A stretch of DNA of 64,000 bases from Ga0077555 sp033764055 (GTDB taxonomy: Bacteria > Pseudomonadota > Alphaproteobacteria > Rhizobiales > Hyphomicrobiaceae), in contig JANRJI010000119.1 of the NCBI GenBank assembly GCA_033764055.1, forward strand, positions 62,001 to 126,000. Reading direction: 5' to 3'. The position numbers and the translations under genes were made by a program. Shown one piece after another: positions 26,581 through 35,333 of the stretch (its first letter is position 1; every line of letters begins with the position of its first letter). The notes beneath the pieces were generated by a model, which was not told where the DNA came from, ran no database searches, and saw only the letters and a list, made by a program, of their open reading frames with translations.

Positions 26581-28053
26581 TCATGCCCGGCGCTTCCTGG
26601 CCATCCAAGGCTTATCGTAATCCCCGGCCATGATCGAGCCTTTCGGGTTGATTAGGCCGATGACATCGGCGAGCCCGAACCGCTCGATCTGCGCGCGCAC
26701 CTGATCCGCGGACTTGTAGGCGACGGGACTCTCGGAGACGTCGGGCCGGTCATAGAAGAAGCGCACGTCGAGACCCTCCGTCTGCCGATCCACCGCCTCC
26801 CGCGACTTGGCGAGAAATTCTGGCGCCGGCAGGCCATGGATCCCGAGCTCCTTCAGCAGGGCGGTCCGGCTCTTGTTGCGGCCTGCGCCATGCGGCGAGA
26901 ACGACGCGTATTCCCCTCGGTCACGACCGAGCGTAAGGAGCACGGGCGCCGCCATGTTGAGAGGAATGAGCCCCAGCAAAGGGTGGCCGCGATCGTCGCT
27001 CCAGGCCGGGGTCGCGCCCTTGCCGTGGTAGAAGTGATCGCCGCGCCTCCAGACGAAGTTGTGCTCGTTGCCGAAGGCCGAAAGCGCGTCTATCCCCAGC
27101 CGCGCCAGCGTCCGCTCGTGCACCAGCTGGTGATTGCGCCGGGTCCAGCGCGCAACGTACTGCAACGCCTCCCAGTAGAGCTGCCCCTCGTCGCTGTCGG
27201 GGTCGATCCAAGCCTGATGCGGCGGCGTATCGGGCGAAATGGACTTCGTCTGACGCACCGCCTCGGCGAGACCGCGCTTGTAGACCTGTGCACCGAGGTC
27301 GCGACTCCCATGATGCGTGACCAGCACGTTCACGCGCTTGCGATTGTCGAGCGCATCGGCGAGCTCGGGCTGGCCCTTGTCGCGCAGCGTTTGGCCGAGC
27401 GTGGGCGTGACCTCGAGACTGCCGAGGTAGGCGAAGTGATTGCCATCTCCCTGGTCGCAGAGCTGAGCCTTCGCGCGGCCGGCCAGACCGAGCAGGAAAG
27501 GGTTCCGACTGTCCTCGATCTCGTCTGTGATGGCGTCGGGCACCTGCTCGGCAAGCGCGCGGCCGCCCGGCCCGAACCGCGTCGACGCTGCGAGCGCATC
27601 CATGAAGGCGCGCGTGTCGACGCCGTCGGGGAAGACGGTCGCGTACATCGAGCAGCAGATATCGGCAGAATGGAACGACGGGTGGATGGCTCGCGACACG
27701 ACGGCGCCGCCCACCGGCATCGTTCCGGGAGCGCTGCCGGACGGGCACGCGTCGGGCATAACGGCGCCGTGCTCGAGCATAGGGCAGCGCATCAGCTCGG
27801 CCATGTGGCGCCGGACGGCCTCGATGTTTGCCGCGTCCTCGGGCGTGTCTGCCGCGATGGCCTCGGCGAACGTTCCCCTGGCCCGTCGCGCGATGACGAC
27901 GGGCTTCGGAAACAGCTCGCAAATGGCATCGCGAATGCTCTCGAGCGACGCGCCTTCGGCCTCGAGACGCCGCGCCTGCGCGAGCGCATTCTTGAAACGA
28001 GGTCCCGGCTCGATGCCCCAGGACAGGAGGAGCCGACCACCGATCTGGCTCAT
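26581..28053 (-). CDS. rtcB: RtcB family RNA ligase-like protein
   Basis: The product has 490 residues. RtcB joins 2',3'-cyclic phosphate or 3'-phosphate RNA ends to 5'-OH ends with GTP and Mn2+. Motifs in order are PVGGAV, DICCSMYA with the Mn-binding Asp and Cys, DQGDGNHFAYLG, HHGSRDLG, NEHNFVW, and SPHGAGRN with the guanylylated His. The start at 28053 is chosen over an ATG at 28077 because GAGGA lies just upstream and because a parS-like site overlaps the earlier codons. No RtcA or archease gene is nearby. The sequence differs from the classical tRNA-splicing RtcB in length, so a repair role is as likely. Confidence 0.88.
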   Translation of the reverse strand: MSQIGGRLLLSWGIEPGPRFKNALAQARRLEAEGASLESIRDAICELFPKPVVIARRARGTFAEAIAADTPEDAANIEAVRRHMAELMRCPMLEHGAVMPDACPSGSAPGTMPVGGAVVSRAIHPSFHSADICCSMYATVFPDGVDTRAFMDALAASTRFGPGGRALAEQVPDAITDEIEDSRNPFLLGLAGRAKAQLCDQGDGNHFAYLGSLEVTPTLGQTLRDKGQPELADALDNRKRVNVLVTHHGSRDLGAQVYKRGLAEAVRQTKSISPDTPPHQAWIDPDSDEGQLYWEALQYVARWTRRNHQLVHERTLARLGIDALSAFGNEHNFVWRRGDHFYHGKGATPAWSDDRGHPLLGLIPLNMAAPVLLTLGRDRGEYASFSPHGAGRNKSRTALLKELGIHGLPAPEFLAKSREAVDRQTEGLDVRFFYDRPDVSESPVAYKSADQVRAQIERFGLADVIGLINPKGSIMAGDYDKPWMARKRRA

Positions 28054-28069
28054 GAGTTGCACATCCTCA

Positions 28070-28085
28070 TGTTTCACGTGAAAAA
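28070..28085. promoter_or_regulatory. parS: parS-like ParB-binding site
   Basis: TGTTTCACGTGAAAAA matches the parS consensus at 15 of 16 positions. It is the best single match in the window. It lies just upstream of the chosen rtcB start, in the rpmA-rtcB gap. Confidence 0.65.
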
Positions 28086-28110
28086 ATATGGCGCGACCAC
28101 AATAAGTTAC

Positions 28111-28135
28111 GGGGAAGGCAGAATCCTGCCTCCCC
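28111..28135 (-). terminator. terminator-like hairpin after rpmA
   Basis: A stem of ten pairs with one bulged A (GGGG-AGGCAG / CTGCCTCCCC, loop AATC) lies 64 bases after the rpmA stop on the minus strand. A T-containing but interrupted tail (GTAACTTATTG) follows. Confidence 0.45.
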
Positions 28136-28198
28136 CGTCGATCCTGTCGCTGCGGGGGCGGCTGGAGCCGGCCCCGCGATGGACGCGAGCCGAGCCCG

Positions 28199-28471
28199 TT
28201 ACTCTGCAGCCTCGAGCTTGACCGGCTTTACGGACACGTAGGTGCGTCCGTTGCGCTTGGTCTCGAACTCGACGCTGCCGTCGACCACGGCGAAGATGGT
28301 GTGGTCCCGGCCGAGGCCGACGCCGTTGCCCGGGTGCCATTTCGTGCCCCGCTGGCGAACGATGATGTTACCAGAGATCACGCTCTCGCCGCCGAATTTC
28401 TTGACGCCGAGGCGCCGGCCCGCCGTATCGCGGCCGTTGCGGGACGAGCCGCCTGCCTTTTTATGTGCCAT
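28199..28471 (-). CDS. rpmA: 50S ribosomal protein L27
   Basis: The product has 90 residues, normal length. The N-terminus MAHKKAGGSSRNGRDT is the family signature; this flexible tail reaches the peptidyl transferase centre. It is 72 bp downstream of rplU in the usual rplU-rpmA pair. Confidence 0.97.
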   Translation of the reverse strand: MAHKKAGGSSRNGRDTAGRRLGVKKFGGESVISGNIIVRQRGTKWHPGNGVGLGRDHTIFAVVDGSVEFETKRNGRTYVSVKPVKLEAAE

Positions 28472-28543
28472 GGATCGCTATCCTCACGAAGTGTCTGCTG
28501 GGCTTGGCCAGACAAAGGCCGTCGGCCCGTTGAAGTCGTCCGA

Positions 28544-28858
28544 TCAGCCCGCGACGATATCCTTGATGAGCACGGTCGTCTGCTCCTGGCGATGGCCGCG
28601 CTTGCGGCGTGAGTTCTTGCGGCGCCGCTTCTTGAAGGCGATGACCTTGTCGGCGCGACCCTGCTCGACCACCTCGGCGAGAACCTTTGCCCCGGCGATC
28701 AACGGCGCCCCGATCTTAGGCTCGCCGTCGCCACCGAGCATGAGAACCTCGGTGAACTCCACGGTAGCCCCAGCCTCTCCGGCAACCTTCTCGACAGTCA
28801 ATTTGTCGTTGGTTGCGACGCGGTACTGCTTCCCGCCCGTCTTGATGACGGCATACAT
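28544..28858 (-). CDS. rplU: 50S ribosomal protein L21
   Basis: The product has 104 residues. The N-terminus MYAVIKTGGKQYRV and the basic KRRRKNSRRKRGHRQ segment (about residues 76-90) with the following QTTVLI are diagnostic for L21, which binds 23S rRNA. The 256 bp upstream, before the rlmH stop codon, should hold its promoter. Confidence 0.97.
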   Translation of the reverse strand: MYAVIKTGGKQYRVATNDKLTVEKVAGEAGATVEFTEVLMLGGDGEPKIGAPLIAGAKVLAEVVEQGRADKVIAFKKRRRKNSRRKRGHRQEQTTVLIKDIVAG

Positions 28859-29114
28859 GGCTCTTCTCCGACGTGTTGTACGCGTCCTTCGGCGTCACCA
28901 GCAATGCCGGCAAGCTTCCCAAGCTCTTTTCGACCAGAGCACGGTCGGTCCAGAGCCAATGCCTCGGACAGCGAGTTGTGCGCGGCAGCCTTTCGGCGCC
29001 ACGCTAACCGCCCTTATGTCTTCGCGCGATGGGCAAGTCAATGCAAATCGAGCCGACTTGATGAAGGGGGCGCGGGCCGTCGCAGTCGGCCATCGTCCTC
29101 GCCAGCGCGGCCAT

Positions 29115-29594
29115 TCACGCCCTGTGATAAGGGTGACCAGCCAGGATCGTCGTCGCCCGATAGAGTTGCTCGACCAACAAAACCCTAGCCAGCCCGTGGG
29201 GGAGCGTCATCATGCCGAGCGACAGCCGCATCTGCGCGGCATCGAGGGCGGCTTGTCCGTGGCCGTCTGGCCCGCCGAGAAGAAACGCCGCATGGCGAGC
29301 GCCGCGGTCGCGTTCCGCTCCAAGCCACTTGGCGAAGCTCGCGCTGGAGAACTGCCGACCTGCAGCGTCGAGCACGACGAGGAGATCGGCGTCCCGGGCG
29401 ATCTGCAGAAGCCGTTGCGCCTCGAACTCCTGTCGCTCGGTGGCGCTCGCATGCCGCGCCTCGGCGATTTCCTTTTCCGCGACGGGTGATAGACCGATCG
29501 AGCGCCCACCTTTGAGGCGCTCGAGATAGCGGTCGACGAGCTGGCGCTCGGCGTCGTCCTTCAGCCGGCCGACGCCGACGACTGTGAGCCGCAT
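29115..29594 (-). CDS. rlmH: 23S rRNA (pseudouridine1915-N3)-methyltransferase
   Basis: The product has 159 residues, normal length. The SPOUT fold is shown by the knotted C-terminal region: FLLGGPDGHG for SAM binding, MTLPHGLARVLLVEQLYRA, and HPYHR at the end, all family signatures. It methylates Psi1915 in helix 69 of 23S rRNA on the assembled ribosome. It follows the nadD-rsfS frame by only 6 bp, so the two are co-transcribed. Confidence 0.96.
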   Translation of the reverse strand: MRLTVVGVGRLKDDAERQLVDRYLERLKGGRSIGLSPVAEKEIAEARHASATERQEFEAQRLLQIARDADLLVVLDAAGRQFSSASFAKWLGAERDRGARHAAFLLGGPDGHGQAALDAAQMRLSLGMMTLPHGLARVLLVEQLYRATTILAGHPYHRA

Positions 29595-29600
29595 CCGGCG

Positions 29601-30857
29601 TCAGTGAGCCGTGACGTCGGGCGTCCGGTCCGCCGCCCACATCTTCTCGAGGTTGTAGAACTCACGCACCTCGGGTCGGAAGATGTGCAGGATGATGTCC
29701 CCGGTGTCGATCAGCACCCAGTCGCACTGGGGCATTCCCTCGATACGGACCCGCCCATGACCTTCGTCTTTCAGCTTGCGCTGGACCTGATCGCCGATCG
29801 CACCCACGTGCCGGTCCGACCGGCCCGAGGCGATGATCATGAAATCGCCGATCGAGGATTTGCCTTTGAGGTCGATGGTGACGATGTCTTCGGCCTTGGC
29901 GTCGTCGAGCCAAGCCAGGATCCGCTTCAGCAGTGTCTCGGAGGCTCGTCCAGCCGACACAGCCTCGGAATGAGGCACACTCTGCTGAGCTGCCCCTGTG
30001 GCGGTTCTCATCTTCGGTTGAGGTTCCTGTCCGTCATCCAACCCGTGAGGGCTTGCCCTGAAAGGGGCGCTACTGGCCTGCCGGCTCATCAGCGAGTGCG
30101 GCAGGTACTCGTCCGGCGATGGCACTGACCGGTCTCGATCAGGATATGACGATGCCGCGCCCACTTTCAAGGCTTGATCCTCAGCGTTGGCTACCGCCCC
30201 CGTGACGGGTGCCGTGCGCGAGGCCGCCGCGCGACGCTCGGCGCGAAGCTGAGTGGACGAGATGGACATCAAAGGACCGGTCAGGAGGGTCCAGCACGGA
30301 GGCTCCCGGAACACGAGACGTCTTGCCCGGGATTCCGGCAGCCGTCTCGCGGCAAAGGCCTGAGCTGCCGGCGAGGCCAGCGCCCGGTGTCGCCAGCCGG
30401 GTCGATCGACGACGGCGACCGGCACCAGCCGGAAGATGTCCCGCCAGTGCTTCCACCGATGGAAGCTCGCGAGGCAATCGGCGCCCATCACCCATACCAA
30501 TCGGACCTCGGGATTTCTGAGGACGAGGTGCGCCAGCGTCGCGGCGCTGAACGTCGATGGCAGAGTCTTCTCGAGGTCCGTCGAGATGATCCGAGGGTCG
30601 TCAGCCATCGCGGCTGCGAGTCGGACCCGGACATCCAGCGGCGCGAGCTCGCTCCGGCTCTTCAAGGGATTGCCGGGTGTCACCAGCCACCACACACGGT
30701 CGAGCCCGAGCCGCTTGAGCGCCACCTGAGTGATGATCCGGTGTGCCATGTGCGGCGGGTTGAACGAGCCGCCGACGAGACCGATGCGCTGTCGCGCCCC
30801 GACCAGCGGGGAACGGGTGGCAATGGAACCGAACCGAGCAGGGGCTGATTTTCGCAT
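29601..30857 (-). CDS. nadD-rsfS: NadD-RsfS: nicotinate-nucleotide adenylyltransferase and ribosomal silencing factor in one reading frame
   Basis: A single 418-codon frame covers two normally separate genes. Residues 23-205 are NadD: RIGLVGGSFNPPHMAH with the nucleotidyl-transfer HxxH-type motif, WWLVTPGNPLK, and SISSTQLR near the end; it makes nicotinate adenine dinucleotide from NaMN and ATP. Residues 206-307 are a low-complexity Ala/Ser/Pro linker. Residues 308-410 are RsfS: LLKRILAWLDDAKAEDIV, GKSSIGDFMIIASGRSDRH, CDWVLIDTGDIILHIF and REFYNLEKMW; RsfS binds L14 and blocks subunit joining in starvation. No stop codon separates them. Internal in-frame ATGs at 30089 and 30011 could start a free RsfS, so a fusion protein is not proven. 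Confidence 0.85.
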   Translation of the reverse strand: MRKSAPARFGSIATRSPLVGARQRIGLVGGSFNPPHMAHRIITQVALKRLGLDRVWWLVTPGNPLKSRSELAPLDVRVRLAAAMADDPRIISTDLEKTLPSTFSAATLAHLVLRNPEVRLVWVMGADCLASFHRWKHWRDIFRLVPVAVVDRPGWRHRALASPAAQAFAARRLPESRARRLVFREPPCWTLLTGPLMSISSTQLRAERRAAASRTAPVTGAVANAEDQALKVGAASSYPDRDRSVPSPDEYLPHSLMSRQASSAPFRASPHGLDDGQEPQPKMRTATGAAQQSVPHSEAVSAGRASETLLKRILAWLDDAKAEDIVTIDLKGKSSIGDFMIIASGRSDRHVGAIGDQVQRKLKDEGHGRVRIEGMPQCDWVLIDTGDIILHIFRPEVREFYNLEKMWAADRTPDVTAH

Positions 30858-31067
30858 GGGCCTGATTTGGGCTGTCTTGCCCCTCCCGATCAAGTGTATC
30901 GACGCCAGCAGCGAGCCGACGCGCTGGACGCAACTCGGCGAAGGTCCCGACGCTAGCGGGTCGACTGGCGGCAAGAGGGGGTGGATAAGGAAGTTGCGCA
31001 CCGCGTCCTCCGTCGATGGGAGCGATGCGATCGTGCTGCGATGTCCTTCGGCCAGGGCGGAGCAACG

Positions 31068-32411
31068 ATGACTGTCATCGCCACCATTTTTGCGCTGTCG
31101 AGCGGCCACGGTCGTGCAGGCGTTGCGGTCGTTCGCATTTCGGGAGCCGCCGCCGGGCTGGCCCTCGATCGCATGGCGCCACCACGTCCGATGCCGCGCC
31201 GCGCCGCGTTCCGGCGCATCTGCGACCCGGAAAGCGGGGAGCTGCTCGACGCAGCCCTGGTGCTGTTCTTTGCCGGACCCGCCAGCGAAACTGGCGAGGA
31301 CATCGCCGAGCTGCACCTCCACGGCAGTCCGGCGGTGGTGCGCGCTGTCCTAGCCGCATTGGCCAGACTGCCTGGGTACCGGTTGGCAGAGCCGGGGGAG
31401 TTTGCCCGCCGCGCATTCGAGAACGGCAAGATCGATCTCACCGCTGCCGAGGGTCTGGCGGACCTCATCGACGCCGAGACCGATGGCCAGCGCCGCCAGG
31501 CCTTGGCCCAGGCCGGCGGAGAATTCCGCCGCCTCTGCGACGGCTGGCGCGATCGCCTGCTGGAAGCGAGAGCGTTGGCCGAGGCCGCGATCGACTTTTC
31601 CGACGAGGCCGATGTCGCGACCGACGCCATGGCGCGCGCCCGCATCGTCGCATCGACGATTCGAGGTGAGATCGACGCGAGACTGGAGGATGCCCACCGG
31701 GGCGAGATCGTCCGGGAGGGATTCCGTGTGGTCCTCGCCGGAGCGCCGAACGCGGGCAAGTCGAGCCTCCTCAATGCCCTGGCACGCCGGGACGTCGCGA
31801 TCGTCTCGCCCGAGGCCGGCACCACACGGGATGTGCTTGAGGTCCATCTCGATCTCGGCGGTTACGCGGTGATCGTCGCCGACACGGCGGGTATGCGCGA
31901 GGCATCCGACAGCATCGAGCGCGAAGGCGTGTGCCGGGCCGTCGCACGGGCCCGTTCCGCCGATCTGCTGGTTTGGCTGGTCGACGCCGCGGCGCCGGTC
32001 TGGGCTCCCCCGTCGAGCCTCCTGGACGAGGCGGTTCCCGTGCTCGGTGTCCTGAACAAGGTGGACATTGTGCCGGATGCGGCTAGCCATGCGCCTGCAG
32101 ACCTTGCGGGGCTCATCGCCATCTCGGCGACCACCGGCGCAGGACTGCCCCGGCTGGTGGCTTGCCTGACCAGAGAGGTCGCGGCTCGTCTAGAGCCCTC
32201 GGCCGGCCCCGCAGTCGCGACTCAACATCGCCATCGGGTCGCCCTTTCGACCTGCCGGGACGCTCTGGCTCGATGTCTCCAGCCCTCGGACCCGGAGCTC
32301 GCCGCCGAGGACCTGCGACTCGCCGCCGACGCACTCGGCCGGATCACGGGGCGGATCAACGCTGATGAGATCCTCGGCCAGATCTTCGGTCGGTTCTGTA
32401 TTGGCAAATAG
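31068..32411 (+). CDS. mnmE: tRNA uridine-5-carboxymethylaminomethyl(34) synthesis GTPase MnmE
   Basis: The product has 447 residues. The N-terminal folate-binding domain (TIFALSSGHGRAGVAVVRISG) is followed by the helical domain with the inserted G domain: G1 GAPNAGKSS (about residues 224-232), G3 DTAG, G4 NKVD. It ends in the conserved C-x-G-K motif (CIGK). With MnmG it installs the cmnm5 group on U34 of tRNAs. The start at 31068 is used because a ribosome binding site (GGAGC) lies just upstream and the conserved sequence begins at residue 3. The parS cluster follows directly. Confidence 0.95.
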   Translation: MTVIATIFALSSGHGRAGVAVVRISGAAAGLALDRMAPPRPMPRRAAFRRICDPESGELLDAALVLFFAGPASETGEDIAELHLHGSPAVVRAVLAALARLPGYRLAEPGEFARRAFENGKIDLTAAEGLADLIDAETDGQRRQALAQAGGEFRRLCDGWRDRLLEARALAEAAIDFSDEADVATDAMARARIVASTIRGEIDARLEDAHRGEIVREGFRVVLAGAPNAGKSSLLNALARRDVAIVSPEAGTTRDVLEVHLDLGGYAVIVADTAGMREASDSIEREGVCRAVARARSADLLVWLVDAAAPVWAPPSSLLDEAVPVLGVLNKVDIVPDAASHAPADLAGLIAISATTGAGLPRLVACLTREVAARLEPSAGPAVATQHRHRVALSTCRDALARCLQPSDPELAAEDLRLAADALGRITGRINADEILGQIFGRFCIGK

Positions 32412-32429
32412 CTCGCCGATATCTCCCGA

Positions 32430-32662
32430 TGATTCACGTGGAACAATCCCTTTCCCGAGGTGGGGCCCGAGGACCCGGCCACATCGCCAAGCACGAACTC
32501 GTTCGGCGGCCGCCTTCAGGTTGAAGAGGCAACTTGAAAGTGATTCACGTGAAACGTTTGACTCCAAGAAATTCCATGATTCACGTGAAACTGGCGCGGC
32601 TCGGCGCGGATGGATTCACGTGAAACAATCCCCTGATGCCAAATGTGGATTCACGTGAAACA
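32430..32662. promoter_or_regulatory. parS: cluster of five parS-like ParB-binding sites
   Basis: Five 16-bp sites with the invariant core ATTCACGTG(A/G)AAC lie in the mnmE-mnmG gap at 32430-32445, 32541-32556, 32577-32592, 32612-32627 and 32647-32662. Each matches the consensus TGTTTCACGTGAAACA at 14 of 16 positions; all five have A in place of T at position 3. Spacings are 111, 36, 35 and 35 bases, so the last four are at near-constant 35-36 bp steps. Chromosomal parS sites cluster near the origin and parAB, which lie 2.7 kb downstream. This is probably where ParB loads and where origin segregation begins. Confidence 0.8.
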
Positions 32663-32740
32663 TCGCGCCACTGTCGGTCCCCGCACGGCGATCCCATCTC
32701 GATGATGCGCCGGGCTGCCGGCTCGGCTAAAGGTTTGGAT

Positions 32741-34633
32741 ATGAGCGCAACGGCCCACATCGCGAGCACCGGGATGAACTTCGATTGCATCGTCGTCGGC
32801 GGCGGCCATGCCGGTGTCGAGGCCGCCGCAGCAGCAGCCCGCATGGGCGCCCGCACAGCCCTGGTGACCCATGCCTTCGGCAAGATCGGCGAGATGAGCT
32901 GCAACCCCGCCATTGGCGGTCTCGGCAAGGGCCATCTCGTCCGCGAGGTGGACGCCCTGGACGGTCTGATGGGTCGGGTGGCCGATGCGGCGGGCATCCA
33001 GTTCCGCCTGCTCAACCGGTCGAAGGGACCAGCTGTCCAAGGGCCTCGCGCCCAGGCCGACCGCAAGCTCTACCGTCTGGCCATGCAGGCTGCGATCCGC
33101 GCTACGGCCAGGCTGAGCGTCGTCGAGGGCAGCGTCGACGACCTGCTTGTCGAGCGGGACGAGGCCGCGGGCGTCCGTCTGGCCGACGGCCGCGTGCTGC
33201 GCGCCGGTGCCGTCGTGCTGACCACGGGCACGTTTCTGCGTGGCCTCATTCACATGGGCGAGACACGCATTCCGGCAGGCCGGGTCGGGGAGGCTCCGGC
33301 CGTCGCCCTCGCCGAGCGAATCGAGGCGCTGGGCGTCGCCATGGGCCGCCTCAAGACCGGCACTCCCGCCCGCCTGGATGGCCGGACGATCGCCTGGGAC
33401 CGGCTGGACCGGCAGCACGGCGACGATCCGCCTGTGCCGTTCTCGTTCCTGACTGGGCGCATCACGACGCCTCAGGTCGCCTGCGGGGTTACCGGCACGA
33501 CCGAGGCGACCCACGCCATCATCCGCGCCAATCTCCAGCGCTCGCCGATGTACTCCGGCCAGATCACGTCGACGGGGCCGCGCTACTGCCCGTCGATCGA
33601 GGACAAGGTCGTGCGCTTCGCCGATCGCTCCAGCCACCAGATCTTCCTCGAGCCAGAGGGTCTCGACGATCAAACCGTCTACCCGAACGGCATCTCCACG
33701 TCGCTGCCGGCCGAGGTTCAGGACGCATTCCTGCGAACGATCCCGGGCCTGGAGGATGTCGCGGTGATCCGCCCGGGCTACGCCATCGAGTACGATTATG
33801 TCGATCCGCGCGAGCTCGACCCAACCCTCGAGGTGAAGCGGCTGCCGCGGTTGTTCCTGGCCGGACAGATCAACGGCACAACCGGCTATGAGGAAGCGGC
33901 CGCCCAGGGCATCTTGGCCGGTCTCAACGCGGCTCTGCGGGTGTCCGGCCGCACCGGCGGCCATGTGGTTTCCCGGGCCGATGCCTATCTCGGCGTCATG
34001 ATCGACGATCTCGTGACGCGGGGCGTCAGCGAGCCCTATCGGATGTTCACATCCCGAGCCGAGTTCCGCTTGCGATTGCGTGCCGACAATGCCGACCAAC
34101 GCCTGACGCCCATTGGCGAGCACCTCGGCTGCATCGGTCCGGAGCGGCGGAGCGCGTTTGCCGCACGCAATCGCGCCCTCGCCGAGGCGGACGCGGCTCT
34201 GCGCAGCCTCTCGCTCACCCCCAATGAGGCCGGCCGCTTCGGCATAGAGATCAACCGCGATGGCCGCAGGCGCACGGCATACGATTTATTGGCCTTGCCG
34301 GGGATCGATCTGGCGCGGCTGGCGGCGATATGGCCGCAGTTGGCCGCTGTTCCCGCGTCGATCGCCACCCAGATCGAAACAAACGCGCGCTATGCCGCTT
34401 ATGTCGACCGCCAGGCGGCAGACGTCGCAGCGCTCCGGCGCGACGAGGCTGTCGCGATCCCGGCCGAGCTCGATTACCGGGCCATCTCGGGTCTGTCCGT
34501 CGAGGTTCGCCAGAAGCTGGAGCGCCGGCGTCCGACGACGCTGGCCGAGGCGCAGCGTATCGACGGGATCACGCCGGCCGCCATGCTGCTACTTCTTGCC
34601 CACGCCAAGCGGCCGGCAAGGCGGCAGGCATGA
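32741..34633 (+). CDS. mnmG: tRNA uridine-5-carboxymethylaminomethyl(34) synthesis enzyme MnmG
   Basis: The product has 630 residues. FDCIVVGGGHAGVEAA is the FAD-binding loop (about residues 13-28). The conserved GEMSCNPAIGG, RSKGPAVQGPRAQ with the redox-active region, and CPSIEDKVVRF motifs are in order. MnmG is the flavin partner of MnmE. The start at 32741 has an AAAGG ribosome binding site. An upstream ATG at 32636 is rejected since its frame passes through a parS-like site, and an ATG at 32774 would also give an intact FAD loop. The gene overlaps rsmG by four bases. Confidence 0.95.
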   Translation: MSATAHIASTGMNFDCIVVGGGHAGVEAAAAAARMGARTALVTHAFGKIGEMSCNPAIGGLGKGHLVREVDALDGLMGRVADAAGIQFRLLNRSKGPAVQGPRAQADRKLYRLAMQAAIRATARLSVVEGSVDDLLVERDEAAGVRLADGRVLRAGAVVLTTGTFLRGLIHMGETRIPAGRVGEAPAVALAERIEALGVAMGRLKTGTPARLDGRTIAWDRLDRQHGDDPPVPFSFLTGRITTPQVACGVTGTTEATHAIIRANLQRSPMYSGQITSTGPRYCPSIEDKVVRFADRSSHQIFLEPEGLDDQTVYPNGISTSLPAEVQDAFLRTIPGLEDVAVIRPGYAIEYDYVDPRELDPTLEVKRLPRLFLAGQINGTTGYEEAAAQGILAGLNAALRVSGRTGGHVVSRADAYLGVMIDDLVTRGVSEPYRMFTSRAEFRLRLRADNADQRLTPIGEHLGCIGPERRSAFAARNRALAEADAALRSLSLTPNEAGRFGIEINRDGRRRTAYDLLALPGIDLARLAAIWPQLAAVPASIATQIETNARYAAYVDRQAADVAALRRDEAVAIPAELDYRAISGLSVEVRQKLERRRPTTLAEAQRIDGITPAAMLLLLAHAKRPARRQA

Positions 34634-35328
34634 CCACGGCCGGGCACAGGCAAGCTGCATTTGGGCATGTTGCGGGCGCAGAGGACTTCGCCGCCGCGTT
34701 TCCCGTGTCGCGCGACACCCTCGCGCGTCTGGAGGTCTACGCGACCACCCTCGCGCTCTGGCAAAAGCGCATCAATCTCGTTGCGCCCGCCACGCTGAAT
34801 GATGTCTGGCACCGCCACATTGCCGATAGCGCCCAGCTTCTGAAGCTGGCCCCCGCCGACGCCAGAACCTGGATCGACTTGGGCAGCGGCGCCGGTTTTC
34901 CCGGACTCGTCGTGGCTATCCTTCTCGCCGACGATCCAGCCCGGGAGTTGCGCGTCACGCTCGTCGAGAGCGACCAGCGCAAATGCGCGTTCCTCGCCGA
35001 GGTCGTGCGCAAGGCAGGCCTCGGTCCCGGGCTCTCTGTGGACATTCTGTGTGCGAGGATCGAGGCGGCCGCGACTCGTGCTAGATTGGCCACAGGCGAC
35101 GTTGTGTCCGCGCGTGCGCTGGCGCCTCTGGGGAGGCTTCTGGAGCTGGCCTCGCCTCTGCTGGGGTCTGGGAGCACGGGGCTGTTTCCAAAGGGCCGCA
35201 GCGCCGAGTCCGAGATCGAGGAAGCCAAGCGTGTCTGGCAGTTCGCGTATGACGTGGTTGCGAGCCGCAGCGACACCGAAGCCCGCATCGTCAGGGTGCG
35301 AGGACGGGTCGTTCGATCGGAGGGCTGA
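34630..35328 (+). CDS. rsmG: 16S rRNA (guanine527-N7)-methyltransferase
   Basis: The product has 232 residues. The SAM-binding loop WIDLGSGAGFPGLV is at about residues 78-91, and VTLVESDQRKCAFLAEV follows as the second nucleotide-binding strand. VSARALAPL is the family signature before the C-terminal strands. It methylates G527 of 16S rRNA. The ATG overlaps the mnmG TGA (ATGA). It lies 5 bp before parA, as usual near alphaproteobacterial origins. Confidence 0.95.
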   Translation: MTTAGHRQAAFGHVAGAEDFAAAFPVSRDTLARLEVYATTLALWQKRINLVAPATLNDVWHRHIADSAQLLKLAPADARTWIDLGSGAGFPGLVVAILLADDPARELRVTLVESDQRKCAFLAEVVRKAGLGPGLSVDILCARIEAAATRARLATGDVVSARALAPLGRLLELASPLLGSGSTGLFPKGRSAESEIEEAKRVWQFAYDVVASRSDTEARIVRVRGRVVRSEG

Positions 35329-35333
35329 GATCG

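Noticed and set aside
32636..32740. Longer mnmG start at 32636.
   Set aside because: Its frame runs through a parS-like site and has no homology-like sequence; the 32741 start has a ribosome binding site.
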